From contig CAVQME010000001.1 of the NCBI GenBank assembly GCA_963713545.1, positions 661,371 through 725,370 on the forward strand: 64,000 nucleotides of DNA, read 5' to 3'. The notes beneath the pieces are model-generated. The model was given only the letters and a program-made list of their open reading frames with translations. It was not told where the DNA came from and did not search any database. Position 1 is the stretch's first letter; each line of letters begins with the position of its first letter. The position numbers and the translations under genes are program-made. Positions 25,849-36,956 of this stretch are shown here, piece after piece. This DNA is from CAVPLM01 sp963713545 (GTDB lineage: Bacteria > Actinomycetota > Thermoleophilia > RBG-16-64-13).

Positions 25849-28800
25849 CTACGGAACTGTGATTGTAGCGGGAGTGCTAACCACTTCGCCTACGTCAAGC
25901 TTGCCATTCGCGTTGGCATCATCGTAGACCCACAGCGTATGGAGTCCAGCCGCGGTGAAGACGGGCAGCGGGTTGGAGCCCACAACAGCCGTGATCCCCT
26001 GATAGGTATCAGCGAACGGACCGGTGATCCTGAGCTTCAGATTCGGAGCCGCGATCGGGTCGCCGTACTGGTCCAGAGCACCCACCAACGCATACAGCTG
26101 GGTGACGGCGCTGGTCAGAGACGGGAACCACGGACCGGTGCTCGTCTCACCGACCAGAATCGTGGTGGTGGTCAGCGCAGGAGCAGTCAGATCCCACACC
26201 TTGGTCACTTCGAACTGATCCATGAGGGCACCAGCCGGAGTGTAGACCTTGACGTTGATGATGTCGGTGAAGTGAATGGAGCCAGGCTGGCCCATCGCGA
26301 GCAGCTCAGCACGAGTCTCGTCGAGGACGAGGGTGACCTGAGCAGCGCTGATCAGATCGAGCTTGAAGTTGATCAGCTGGTTCAGAGTCCAGCCCCATGC
26401 CCAGTCGGCGTCTTTGCCGTCATGAGCGTACTGCGGATGGACACCATCGGCGAAGTCGCCCCACCACTTGTTGCTGTTGACATACGGGTTGAGGTCGCCT
26501 ACACCAGCCTTAGGCGCCAGTAATCGGATCGTCGTACTTGGGATTCTCGAAGTGAGCATAGGGATGGTAGGTCGGGATCGTGCCAGCGGTGGTTTCACCC
26601 TGACCGACAACCTCCCACGTCACTTTGTAGCCCTCGAGGGCGTTCCCGTACTCGTCGAACACCTGAACAGCGAAGGTTTCTTTGTTCGGGTTGTTGATGA
26701 TCGGGCCACCACTCAGGACGTAGCCGGAGCCTCCGGCGTCGAGGACGATGGTCGCCACCCGGCCGTCAAGAACGGTCGTGTGTGCAGCCGCACCGGTCCC
26801 AGGAGCACCGAAGGTGACCACGGGGGCTGTGGCGTAGCCGGCACCCTGATTGGTGAGGGTGAGACCGGTTATGACGCCGCCCACGACGGTCGCACTGGCA
26901 GTCGCCTGAGTCTTGGTCAGCGGGACGGTGGCCGGATAGGTGCCGGCGGGAACGTTCGGGAAGGGAGTTCCAGCGGTCGGGGTAAGAGTGGTCACTTGGC
27001 CACCCGCAACCGCACCGATGGTCCCAACCGTCACAGCGCTCCCTGCGGCGGAGGTGAACGAAACCGCGGGCGGAGTAGCCGGCAGGTAACCGGAGCCCGG
27101 ATTCGTGATGGTGACGCTCACCACGGCACCACCGGCGATGTTGGCGGTGGCGGTGGCCTGCGTCCCACCGACGATATCCGGCGGAGTCGATGACAACGGT
27201 GGGAGCCGCGGTATAGCCGGCCCCACCAGTCAGCACGCTGATCTGGATTACCTGGTTGTCGGTCCCTGCGCCGCCAACAGTGGCGGTCGCGGTTGCGCCG
27301 TCGCCTACAGGCAGGAGCGGCGGTGACGGCGTCGCCGACATCGTCCGCGCTGTAGCCGGTGCCGGCGGGCAGCGTGGTGCCGCCGAAGGTCACCGAGCCG
27401 TCAGCCGCGATTATCGCGGTAACGCCGGCAACTGCCGTGCCGTTCGGCGGGCCGATGGTGACTATTCCGGCACCGTCAAGGCCCTGACGGGTAGCGTCGA
27501 GGACCGGGTTGACCCAGCGGTCGCCAGCTACGTTGCCCTGGGCGAAGACTACGATCGAGTCGCCGCCGGCGGGGACCCACAGCTTGGTGGCCGCATCCCA
27601 ACGAAGCTCAGCCCACTTGGTCGGCTTGAGCGGATCGCCGTCTTGCGGGTTGTCTTTGTAGTCGGCTACCGCGTAGATGAACTGCCAACCCTTGACGTTG
27701 GACGTGATATCCACGGAAGCCATGCCCATCTCATCCGTCACAACCATCGTTGCGGAGGTGATGGAGCCGACGTAGATCGGCCATCCGCCCGCGTCTTTGA
27801 TGTAGCCCGGATCCAACACAGTCAGGGTCTTCAAGGGCGTGTCGGACGTGGGTTTGCCGCCGAGGAAGCCGACGTTGTTGAAGAAGTACACGTTCTTGCC
27901 GGCGAGACCAGCCCACACCTCGTCGATGCCGTCATCGACCCGGACATCTCCCTTGAGAACGGTGCCGATCATGTCGGTCCAGAACTCGTTGTCGAGCATG
28001 TCCATGTCGGCGAAGCGGATGTACCAGGTGTCGCCGGTCGTGGCCCTGAACGGAGCACCAACCGCCGGGTCAACACCAGCCGACTTCGCCGCACCTACGG
28101 TGCCGTCGAAGTTGGCATAGTTGCCGGCCTTGGCTTTCATGTCCGCCCGGTCACCGATCAGGACCTTGTCGTCACGCAGACCGTTCTGGTTCAGGTCGTA
28201 GATGGTGTATACGTACTTGGCGCCCGAAACCTGGAGCTCCCAGGTATGGGTGGTGCCGACTACGTTTTCCGGAGCGCGTACTTCGCCTGCGTCAATCTTG
28301 TCGTTGTCGTTGTCGTCGTACCACACTTCTTTGTCGAAGATGTAGATGTCATCGATCGAGTACCACTGCTTGACTACGTTCCACTCTTTGTAGGGCAGGC
28401 CGTACTTGTCCATGACCTTGCAGTGGACGATGGTCTGACCGGGGACAAGGGATTTGACCCAGACAGAGGCATTGCCGTTCGCGTCGGTCACATCGACGTC
28501 TTTGTTCTGCTCACCGATACCGGCCCAGGTGGTGCCGTCGGTCTTGAAGAAGCCCACACCCTGGATCCACCACTCCACCGTGTAACCGGGGATGGGGTTG
28601 CCGTAGACGTCTTCCAGGGCGAGGTCGAACTGCTCCACTTCGCCGGTGTTGTTGACGGCGTACGTCGGGGTGATGGGACCATCGTCGTCACCACCGATGA
28701 CGTGGGGGATCCACGTCTTGTAGGCGTAGTCGTCGTCATCGGCCGGCTGATCGCCCCAATCGTAGTCATGGCCCGTGTCCGGCATGAAGGTGTCATGCAG

Positions 28801-30252
28801 GAAGAGCTGCTTCGGATAGGGGTTCTCCGGATAGGTGGCGACCACCGAGACTTCGACCCAACCGGTGACGGTGGACTTGAGGGTTATGCAGCCCAGGCCA
28901 TCGGCGTCGGTCTTGAGGTCTTTGGACACGACGGTGCCTTCAGAGTCGTCGTCCAGATTCCAATCCAGCAGCCATTCCAGGTCGATGCCCGCCATGGTCC
29001 GAGGCAGGAAGCCGTCGGCCATCATGTCGAGCTCGGCCGCGTAGTTGTAGTCGGCATAGACGTCGAAGGCATCCCAGCCGGAATACCAGTCGAGGTCGGC
29101 GAGGTCGGCTTCCGGATCGTAGATGTTGTACCAGTCGTACTGGCTGGTCGAGAGCGGGCCGGGACCGAAGACCACTACCCGGTAGCACCAGGTGTGCTCT
29201 TCGCCGGCGTTGTTCTCGGCTTCGTTCAGGTCGGCCGGATCCATCTCGCCGTCGGGATCGGTCAGGTAGACCTCATCCAGCGCCACCCAGTAAGCGGTGG
29301 TGTAGATGGCGGTGAGACCGGCCACCGCCGCGCTCAGGCGCTGGGTGCCGGGCTCGGCGGAGATCAGGTTGACCGTCACTTCACCCATGCTGTCGGTCAT
29401 GGCCGCCTGCGGGGTGATGTTACCCACGTAGTACGGATCGGCCCACATGGTGTCGAAGTCCACCAGCACACCCTTGGCCGGATGGCCGTCGGCGGTGGTG
29501 ACTTTGAAGGTGACCTGCTTGACCTTACCGATCAGGTTCTCGCTTTTGTCGGCGGTGACCAGCTCGATCTTAGCGGCAGTCCAGTTGGCCGGCGGCACCA
29601 GGCCCTGGGCCCGGATGAGGAAGGCCGCGCCCTGGATACGCATCATGTTCGCGAGCGGAGCGAAGTTGCCGAAGGCATCGCCGGTGGTGATGCCCATGTC
29701 ATAGGCAAAGGCCACTTCCGCTTTGAGCGAAGAGCTGATGGAGGCCGCGTCGCCGAAGTGCGCCAGCAGAGCGGCGATCTGATCGGCCGTGTACATGGTG
29801 GCCAGGTTGTAGCCGTTCACCTGGGCCACCCAGCGGGACACCATGGCGACCGCCTGCTGGCGGGTGACCATCGCATCGGGGCTGAAGGTGGTGGTGCCGG
29901 TGCCGTTAGCGACAGCCGCGGCTTTGGCCCCTTCTATGTACTGATAGAAAATATGGGTTTTAGGCACGTCCGTGAAGGACGGGGTGGCCGGATTCGCCAG
30001 GGGGATACCGAACGCCAGCACAGCCATCTTGGTGAACTGGCCTCGGGTAACCGACTGGTACGGCCTCCAGGTGCCATCGGGGAAACCATCGGAGATGCCT
30101 GCCACCTGATTGTCGGTGATGCCGTACTTGGCGGTCACCGTATCAGGCAGGTCACTCCAGGTCTGGTCCGCGAGGGCTACCGAGGAGAAGCTCAGTACCA
30201 GGATCACGGCGAGGGCGGCCAGAAGCGCTACCTTTAGGGTGCGTTTCCGCAT
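25849..30252 (-). CDS. Giant SLH surface protein with adhesin-like repeats, three frameshifts
   Basis: The inferred protein has about 1,467 residues, from ATG 30,252 (GAGGAG upstream; an in-frame ATG at 30,282 is possible). A signal peptide (VALLAALAVILVLSFSSVAL) and three SLH repeats come first (ISDGFPDGTWRPYQSVTRGQ). Long Ig-like/invasin-type modules follow, many with Asp/Asn-rich, Ca2+-binding-looking loops (WYDDNDNDKIDAGE, YDLNQNGLRDD). A glycine-rich repeat region has the motif GxGYxxAPxVxF several times. The ending is another DxNxNGxLDxGE loop. Frame slips at about 27,322, 27,190 and 26,515 join three frames without losing homology. Acidic composition and size fit a main S-layer protein. 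Confidence 0.7.
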
Positions 30253-30445
30253 GAGACCACTCCTCTGTTCTTGTTTACTCATAGCAAAATAGTTCTTGCC
30301 GTTTCCTACTTGTGAAGCGGTAGTGTAGGAAGAAGAACGAGTCACCTCCTTTCTTCCTTGATCTCACGTCCGTGCCTACCAACACGGAGTGGCAAACTCT
30401 GTTAGGGCCGGGGGCGGCAAGGGCCCGCAGCCGTTTCAGACCAGC

Positions 30446-30468
30446 AAAAAAGTGCAGACAAGCTGCAC
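30446..30468 (-). terminator. Intrinsic terminator of the sigma-PLC operon
   Basis: Minus strand: GTGCAG - CTTGT - CTGCAC followed by TTTTTT. It lies 64 bp after the membrane-protein gene ending at 30,532 and separates it from the giant SLH gene, which must therefore have its own promoter below 30,446. Confidence 0.75.
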
Positions 30469-30531
30469 GGAGCGTCGAGTATACCGTGCCTGTGGGAGTG
30501 TGCGAAAGCTCGGTGATCATCATGGCCTCAG

Positions 30532-31557
30532 TCACGATCCCGCGTTGATGGCCGTTATGACGGCGCCACTATCGTCCACACGCACCCTGATGACGAACTT
30601 GGACAAGACCTCAGTAAGTTCGCCATTCGCGTTGATAACCCTGTCGTTGATCTGCATGGTCACGCGCACGGTCGTGTCGGAAAGCGACTGCACGCCGGTG
30701 ATCTTGTAGCCGTACGGTTCGCTCAGCGACATCATCATCTGGGCCAGGGAAGACTGGGCCTCAGGAGCTACGAGGGCCCGGGCTCCGGAGGTGTTGCCGG
30801 TTATGACCAGATCGGCCAGATAAGCGGCCAGCGCTCGGGCGGAGCCCTCACGCTGAGCCGAGGTGTAGAGCTGCTGGCCGGTGGTGCTGGTCGTGGAGGG
30901 TCGCGTGGTGGTCGGCCTGCCGCCGGTGGTGACCGTGGTGCCACCGTTGGTCGACGGCGTGGTCGGCTGAGTAACGGTGGTGCCGGGGCTTTGAGTGGTG
31001 CTCGGCTGGATGACCGTGGTGTCGGGAGCCTGAGTGGTCCCGGGGCCGACCGTGCTGACCGTAGTGCCCTCAGTGGTGACGGGGGTGGAAGGCCCGGTGG
31101 TGTCGGAACTCGCCACTGAAGTGACGGACGTGACAGTTCCAGTAGGATCGTCGGTGTCCGCCATCTGCAGAAGGCCGCCGCTGTAGGTGCCGACGAGGGC
31201 GGCGATGACGGCGACCGCAGCGGCCGCGGAAGCGAGAGCCCAGCGCCAGCTGCGTGCCTTCGCCGGCCGGGCGGGAACGGTGCTCTTCGCGCCGGTCGCA
31301 ACAACCGGGCGGCGCTCCAACTCGCGTTGCAGGGCGGCCCAGCCGCGCTCCCTAGCCGCCTGAGCGACAGGAAGCTGAGCCAGACCCGACAGCTCCCGGC
31401 TGATGACCAGCATGGCCTCGTCGACCACGACGGGCTTGGCCTGGGCAAGGGTCTGCGCTTCTGTGGCAGCTGGGTTCGCCGAGGCCGAGGCAAGCGGAGC
31501 CTCTTGGCTCTTGCCTTTTTGCCCCGCTCCCGACTTGTTGAAAATGCCTCTAAGCAT
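30532..31557 (-). CDS. Single-pass membrane protein, possible anti-sigma factor
   Basis: A 341-residue protein. Residues 1-105 are cytoplasmic, with a helical segment VDEAMLVISRELSGLAQLPV and ARERGWAALQRELERRP, then one membrane helix (WALASAAAAVAVIAALVGTY). Outside follows a Thr/Pro/Ser linker of about 100 residues and a C-terminal domain of ~100 residues (ALAAYLADLVITGNTSGARA and a strand-rich end). This topology, with a helical cytoplasmic part and extracellular domain, is that of anti-sigma factors, and an ECF sigma gene lies two genes upstream on the same strand. A zinc-binding anti-sigma motif (HxxxCxxC) is absent, so the role is an inference. Confidence 0.5.
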   Translation of the reverse strand: MLRGIFNKSGAGQKGKSQEAPLASASANPAATEAQTLAQAKPVVVDEAMLVISRELSGLAQLPVAQAARERGWAALQRELERRPVVATGAKSTVPARPAKARSWRWALASAAAAVAVIAALVGTYSGGLLQMADTDDPTGTVTSVTSVASSDTTGPSTPVTTEGTTVSTVGPGTTQAPDTTVIQPSTTQSPGTTVTQPTTPSTNGGTTVTTGGRPTTTRPSTTSTTGQQLYTSAQREGSARALAAYLADLVITGNTSGARALVAPEAQSSLAQMMMSLSEPYGYKITGVQSLSDTTVRVTMQINDRVINANGELTEVLSKFVIRVRVDDSGAVITAINAGS

Positions 31558-31721
31558 GGTTCATCAGAAGCTCTATTGCCGGAGCGGGGAAAAAGTCACG
31601 CGGCGCCGCTTTGACGGGCGTCGCCCTGGAGGCTGGTCGGCAGCCCGATGGCGCGGCTCTCGGGCCACCTCGCAGGTCTTGGCCGCGCCCACAGGTCGCG
31701 GCTTTCGGCCGCCGCAGGCCG

Positions 31722-33396
31722 CTACCCCCCGTGCAAGTTCAGCAGGTTCCAGAGCATCTGGGCCACCTCGCCCCGAGTGGCATTGGCGCCGGTGTCCCAG
31801 CCGGCCAGCCCTGGGATGGGGATGGTGGTCGATGCCCAGATACTGTCTAGGAGGCCGTTGTACTCAGCCTTCTTGATGTTGGCCCCGTGGGTGGGGTCCC
31901 CGGCCGGGAGCAGCCCCATCCAGCCGGCGGGCACCTCATCCAATGCGCCGGGTCGTAGGTTGTCGGCCGCCCGCACCACCATGGTGATCACCTGCTGCCG
32001 GGTGATGCTCTTGTAGGGGGAGAAGTGGGTGGCGTCCGTGCCTTTGGTGATGTTGTTAAGAGCACAGACGGCTACGTATTCGTGAGGGTAGAGCTTGGCC
32101 GGGTCGTCCGCCTCCAGATCGACAAAGGGCACCGCAGGACTGGGCCAGTCGCTCTCCAGCCACCGGCAGACCCAAGGTGAGCACGATCATCTTGGCGAAC
32201 TGTTGGCGGATGACCGGATCCTCGGGACCGAAGTTGCCATTCAAGTAGCCGCCGATGATCCCCTGGCCGGCCATCCCCTCGATCGCGTCGTGGTAGGGAT
32301 GGGAGGCGGGCACGTCGGGGAAGCCCGTCGGGGTCCCGCCGTTCAAGTCGATGATCGCCTGTATCAGCCCCGGCCCGGGGAAGTCCATGAACACGGTGCC
32401 CGCGCCGGTGAGCGAGACCGGCGCCGCCCCCGACCCGGATGGCGGGTCTAGCGGAGCCGAGCTTCTCAGCCGCGTCAGCATACGGTCGTTCATACCTGCC
32501 GCGGAGAAGCCGTTGGAGTACCCGCCCGCGACCCGCTCGGGGTATGTTTCCGTGCCTCCGCTGAGGTAGTTCACATACCAGGTCGTCGTGCGGTTCCCGG
32601 CGTTGGTCGCGTAGAGATGCCGGTAGATGCCCGCCCATTTGCTCTCGAACCCAGCCTTCGAGAACGCGACCACGTAGTTGTCCTGGGAGTCGAAGGGTGG
32701 ATTGCTACCGGGAGTGATGTAGCGGATGCCCCAGAACGGTGAGTAGTCGTAATCCTGCAGGACCACCACCTTCCCCCGGACCGCCCCGAGGGTGGGGATG
32801 TGCCTGCCGTCGCCGATGTCCGCGAAAAGACCCGGATACTTATCGTCCCGATAATCCTTGAAGGTGTCGGTGAACGACTGGGTGACCTTGGGATTCATGA
32901 GAGTCAGTTCCTGCTTGATCCTCATGATGATGGTCTCCCCAGAGTGAGCCGCAAGGAACGTCTTGCACTCATCGGCGACTTCGTCGAACGTACCCAGGCG
33001 GTAGAGCGGCCCGTGCCAGATGGAGAAGTAATGTCCCAGCGTGCTCGAGTAGTCGTTCGCGCAGCGGATGTCCAGCACTCGGATGCCGGCCTGCAACTGG
33101 TCGGCCAGGGTCGCATCCTGACAGGTGGCCAGAGGGTCGCCGGTGTCCCGAGCCATGGTGTCGTGGGTCCCAGGAAGCGACAGTTGGCTGAGGAGAAGGT
33201 CGTCCGGGAAACCGGCCATCCAGTCGGGGTTGTCGAGCGGTATGTCGTTACCCCGGTAGTAGGCTTCGCCGGCCAGAGCCGGCGGCGCGAGCGCCAGTAC
33301 CAGCACCACGACGAACGCCACGGCCATGCCGACCAGAAAGGCCGGGGAGGCCGCGGAGGCCGTCAGTCTGGGGACCGAGATCGCCCTTGCGCCCAT
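31722..33396 (-). CDS. PI-PLC X-domain protein with SLH domains, one frameshift
   Basis: The inferred protein has about 558 residues from ATG 33,396 (AGAGG upstream). The upstream ATG at 33,504 overlaps the sigma stop (ATGA) but would put 36 residues before the signal peptide. After the signal (VAFVVVLVLALAPPALA) comes a PI-PLC X domain: catalytic His in LSLPGTHDTM, the second in SIWHGPLYRLG, then IIMRIKQELT and GKVVVLQDYDY. SLH repeats form the C-terminus (GGYLNGNFGPEDPVIRQQFA, then KGTDATHFSPYKSITRQQ). The frame breaks near 32,150 and resumes in the second SLH repeat. The natural activity would be cleavage of phosphatidylinositol-type lipids or glycolipids at the surface. Confidence 0.78.
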
Positions 33397-33500
33397 GTCG
33401 ACCTCTGCTCTGGGCTGAAACCCTTGGATGCACATCAATTGTAGTCCCGCCGGGCGCGATATGGCCACCGGGGCCGCCAAGAGGAGCGGCCAAGCGACCA

Positions 33501-34415
33501 TCACCCCAGGGGCACGTCTTCCCGTCCCAGGATATCCCGGAGCGTCGCTAATCCCCGCAACTGGAGTTGCTTCACCGCGCCCTCCGTGCGACCGACCGCG
33601 GCGGCGGTCTCGGCCACCGACAGCGAGAGGATGTAGCGCAGCATGATGACCTCGCGCTGCCCCTCGGGCACCTTGTTCAGGGCCCGGGCGATCCCGGCCC
33701 GCAGCTCCCGGTGTTCGGCGGTGGCATCGGGGCCGGCGCTCTGGGCCGCCAGCTCGGCAGCAGCATCGAGGTCCACGGGGCTCGGCGCCCGGCTCTGGCC
33801 CCGCTGGAAGAAGGCGATCTGCTTCTGGGCTATCCCATAGAGCCAGGCGATAAACGGTTTGCCCTCGTCGCGATAGCGCCCCAGCCCCTTGACCATCCCC
33901 AGAAATACCAGGCTGGTGACGTCCTCCGCCGCCGAAGGCGACCCCAGACGAAGGAGAACGTACCGAAAGATCGTGTCGAAGTGGGTTCGATAGAGCGCCT
34001 CGATGGCCGAGTTCTCCCCGCGGCAGGCGGCCTCCACCAGCCGGTGCTCCCGGCGGCGTTCCTTCTCCGAGGCCTGACCGCCAGGCAGAAACACGATGTC
34101 TGATGCGAAAGCGCCATCCGGTTCCGCGCCACCCAGGCCGGTAACCCTGAGCACGGCGCCATCCGGCACGGCGCCATCCGGCGCGGCCACACTCGAAGTG
34201 GGCGCGTCCGGCGCCGCATCGAGGGCGGCGTCCACCCCCCCGGCTTCGAGACCAGCGGCCCCCACAGCCAACTCGGTCACCTCGCTGTCGAGGATCGTCG
34301 AACCGTCCGAGGCCGGGACTGTCTCACCGGAAAGGTCCTGATTCGCCCCGCCCCGGGAATCCGTGGTCGATTCCAGAGGAGGCGCGTCTGAGCGACGGAG
34401 CTTGACCATGTTCAT
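33501..34415 (-). CDS. ECF-type RNA polymerase sigma factor
   Basis: About 304 residues. The first ~125 are low complexity, with repeated PDGAV/DAAPDAPTS units. A sigma-70 region 2 follows, with RTHFDTIFRYVLLRLGSPSA and VTSLVFLGMVKGLGRYR, and region 4 with KVPEGQREVIMLRYILSLSV and the recognition helix VGRTEGAVKQLQLRGL. No region 3 or 1 is present, which defines an extracytoplasmic-function sigma. The N-terminal extension is unusually long for the class. The start is uncertain (ATG 34,415 or 34,409, no good ribosome-binding site). It precedes the PLC-SLH gene and the putative anti-sigma gene and probably directs the surface-protein genes. Confidence 0.85.
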   Translation of the reverse strand: MNMVKLRRSDAPPLESTTDSRGGANQDLSGETVPASDGSTILDSEVTELAVGAAGLEAGGVDAALDAAPDAPTSSVAAPDGAVPDGAVLRVTGLGGAEPDGAFASDIVFLPGGQASEKERRREHRLVEAACRGENSAIEALYRTHFDTIFRYVLLRLGSPSAAEDVTSLVFLGMVKGLGRYRDEGKPFIAWLYGIAQKQIAFFQRGQSRAPSPVDLDAAAELAAQSAGPDATAEHRELRAGIARALNKVPEGQREVIMLRYILSLSVAETAAAVGRTEGAVKQLQLRGLATLRDILGREDVPLG

Positions 34416-34452
34416 TCTTATGATAAACGATGAACCGGAGCCAAAGGTTACC

Positions 34453-34502
34453 CGCAGAGTCTCCGCGGGCTCCCTGAGGGCGCTTCGCCCAGGGGCCACC
34501 AA
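34453..34502 (-). terminator. Paired hairpins between M6-SLH gene and sigma gene
   Basis: CCCTGGGCG / CGCCC-CAGGG with a one-base bulge, preceded or followed by CCCGC / GCGGG. Position between two same-strand genes suggests termination of the peptidase gene, but no T-run follows; confidence is limited. Confidence 0.4.
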
Positions 34503-34538
34503 AGCCCTGCGTCTCTAGGCGCCGGGCCGGGCAGCCCG

Positions 34539-36537
34539 TTAGTCGCCGGTCGCGGCGCCCTCCAGATGACCGATAAGATTGGCCGTCATCTTGGCAACGT
34601 GATTGCGGCTGGCGAACGAATAGGGATAGAAATAGAGGCGCCCATCTTTGCCGAGGCTGCCGCTGAGTATCCCTGCCGAGTAAGCCGTCATGATGTCCCG
34701 ATAGAGCGCGTGCGACACGGGCACGTCGGCGAAGACCTGAGCAGACCCCATGTACTGGGGCAGCGGTCTCCCCGCGGCGTTCGCCCCCCGTGTGATCATG
34801 AGCACGAGTTGTCCCCGGGTGATAGGGCTGTAGGGCCGGAACAGGCCGCCGTCGTACCCACGGACGATGCCCGAGCGCAGCCGCCTCTTCCACGTAGTCG
34901 TACGGGTACGGCTGCGGGACGCCCGCTTCATAGGTCAGGGGCACGTCGGTGAAGGTCGGGTCGTCCAGATGGTCGATGGCCGGGGTATGGAGCCCGATCG
35001 ATTCCATGATCATCTTGGCGAACTGAGCCCGCAGCACATTCTCGCCACCCAGGAAATACCACAGACCCGATCCCTCAGGAATCTCCTTGCCGCTGATCAC
35101 ATTCCGGACGTATAGCTCCGCCACGTACGGGTAGTACGGATCCTCGGGCCCCAGGTCGATGAAGTCAGGTGCACCCGGGATACGCACGGAAGCGGTGTAG
35201 CGGAATGCGTAAAGGGCGTCCTTCCCGACCGTCCCTCGCGCCCACACTGCCAGAGTGTGCCGGTCGTAGCCCAGGGGAGCCGTGCCATCGCCGTCGCCCG
35301 AGACCAGCTGGAGCCGAGTGACCGTCGGCGGCAGTATGCCGTTGGAATCCCATGAGATCAGGGCGGCGCGCAGGGGAGCGGTGCTGTCGCCATCGACGGC
35401 CACCAGCAGCGTGGACCCGCTGTCGACGGCGGGGAGGCCGAGGTAGACGGCGCCGAAGTTGACCGCCAGTTCGGAGCCGGTCAGGGGAAAGGAGCCGGTC
35501 ACGGGTACCGAAGCGGCCTCGATCTCGAGATCCGGGTACGAATACGGATACACCTCAGGGTCGCGGCCGTCGAGGAAGTTCGCCACCATCCAGTCGTCGA
35601 GAAGGGTGTCGAAGGTCTCGAAGGTCTCCCCTCGATCCAGCAGAGTCTCGTTGATCCCGGCGACGCCGTCCTCAGGCTGGTTCACCAGATCGGTCACGAA
35701 CTCCTCACCCTGCCGCATCGCCAGGTAGCTCATGAAGGCGTAGGATGCTCCGTAGTGGGCTCTGTAGTCGGCCCAACTCGTGAGATTCGTGCCGGGATCG
35801 TTCGCGAAACTCCGCAGTTGGCTGTTGGTCCGACCATCATACCCAGCGACGTGCTCCGCGAACGTGGAGAAGCCCTCGTACATCCACGTGGGCTCCTCCG
35901 TCCGGCCGGGGGATTCCTCGAGAAGGTAGTCACGGTAATACACGATGAGGTGCGCGAACTCGTGGGCTGCGAGCGCCCCAGCATTCTCAGGTTCGGAGGC
36001 CACCACTTCGCCGTTGAGATAGATCATTTCCCGGCGGTTGGAATAGCCCTGGCCGGCCGCCGGCGCGATGTCTAGGGGGGAGAAATAGCCGTTGACGTCG
36101 ATCGCAGCGAAATCGTACAAGAGGATGACGATCCGAGACTCGTCGTCTATCCCCGGACGAGGCTCCGCTCCGAACAACTCCGTCACTCTGGGATAGACGG
36201 CGGCGTCGAACTCGGTCCTCAGGCGTTCCACGGTGACCGGGGCCACGAACTCGCCGTTCTGCACGTAGACCACGCAGCTGTCTCCCACTTGGGCGACTCC
36301 TGCTTCGACCTGGAGGTAGCCGCCCCCGTTCCAGTCCTTGACCCAGAACGTGTCGACCTGGCCGACCACGGGGTCGGAGGCCGCGATAAGGGAGGCGGCG
36401 CCGGCAGCCAAGGCAGGAGAGGGGGCCAGGGCAACGATGCCAAGAGCGACGGCGATCGCCAGCCAGGCCGTGATAGCTGCCACGACGGGCGTGACGCGCG
36501 GGAGGCGCGGTGGTCTGGGGGCAAGCATGGCAGCCAT
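34539..36537 (-). CDS. HExxH metallopeptidase with SLH domains, one frameshift
   Basis: The inferred protein has about 665 residues. A signal (WLAIAVALGIVALAPSPALA) is followed by a peptidase domain related to M6/immune-inhibitor-type gluzincins: the zinc site HEFAHLIVYYRD, and downstream EEPTWMYEGFSTFAEHVAGY, whose Glu is the expected third ligand. A beta-rich domain and SLH repeats follow. The frame breaks near 34,870 in the second repeat and continues as GIVRGYDGGLFRPYSPITRG to a stop at 34,539. The start could be ATG 36,537 or 36,528. A surface protease acting on neighbouring proteins or host material is likely. Confidence 0.72.
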
Positions 36538-36756
36538 TATAGCCGCTCTCTGCGTTCGACCCGACTTTACAGGTGCTTTATACCCCTGCGCGTATAGTCA
36601 GGCAAGGACGAGTTCTTGCAGCGCAAACAAGATCTGGGATTGTCCTAGGGTACCTGCGATGGAGCGTCGAATAGAACAGATGGCTGAACCGATGACCTAG
36701 TCCCCCTCTCCTCGAGACGACCCGCCCCCTCCGGTCCTCGAGGCGCCCCTCATAGC

Positions 36757-36820
36757 ACGCCGGAGCCCCGGGCTTCAGCGGACGAGCGAAGGAAGTCCGC
36801 CAAGCCCGGGGCTCCGGCGT
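36757..36820. other. Long two-part hairpin in a divergent intergenic region
   Basis: A 19-bp perfect outer stem, ACGCCGGAGCCCCGGGCTT (36,757-36,775) with its complement (36,802-36,820), encloses an inner stem GCGGAC / GTCCGC. CTTTCTG follows on the plus strand. It sits between the start of the M6-SLH gene (minus) and vapB (plus), where no gene needs termination, so it could be a leftover terminator or a structured RNA. Nothing else was recognised between 36,538 and 36,945. Confidence 0.6.
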
Positions 36821-36956
36821 CTTTCTGCGAGCTGCGGCTGCGCCCGGTCTGGGCCGCCATGCTAGATCCAACGTCGTACATCCGGCCAGTGACCGCCGCA
36901 CTACACGGGATTCATCGCGGTGTGCCGCGAACCCTGGAGCCCTGAGTGTAGTGTAT

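Noticed and set aside
26500..27340. Programmed ribosomal frameshifting in the giant SLH gene
   Set aside because: Three slips within 800 bp have no common slippery heptamer or downstream structure, and similar slips occur in many unrelated genes in the window.
27256..30237. A 993-codon open frame on the plus strand opposite the giant SLH gene
   Set aside because: It is antisense to a protein with clear SLH and Ig-like domains; high third-position GC keeps the opposite frame open. Its translation has no recognisable domain and no ribosome-binding site at its start.
34120..34205. GCGCCATCCGG repeats as a regulatory array
   Set aside because: They are in frame inside the sigma-factor N-terminal extension and encode its PDGA repeats.
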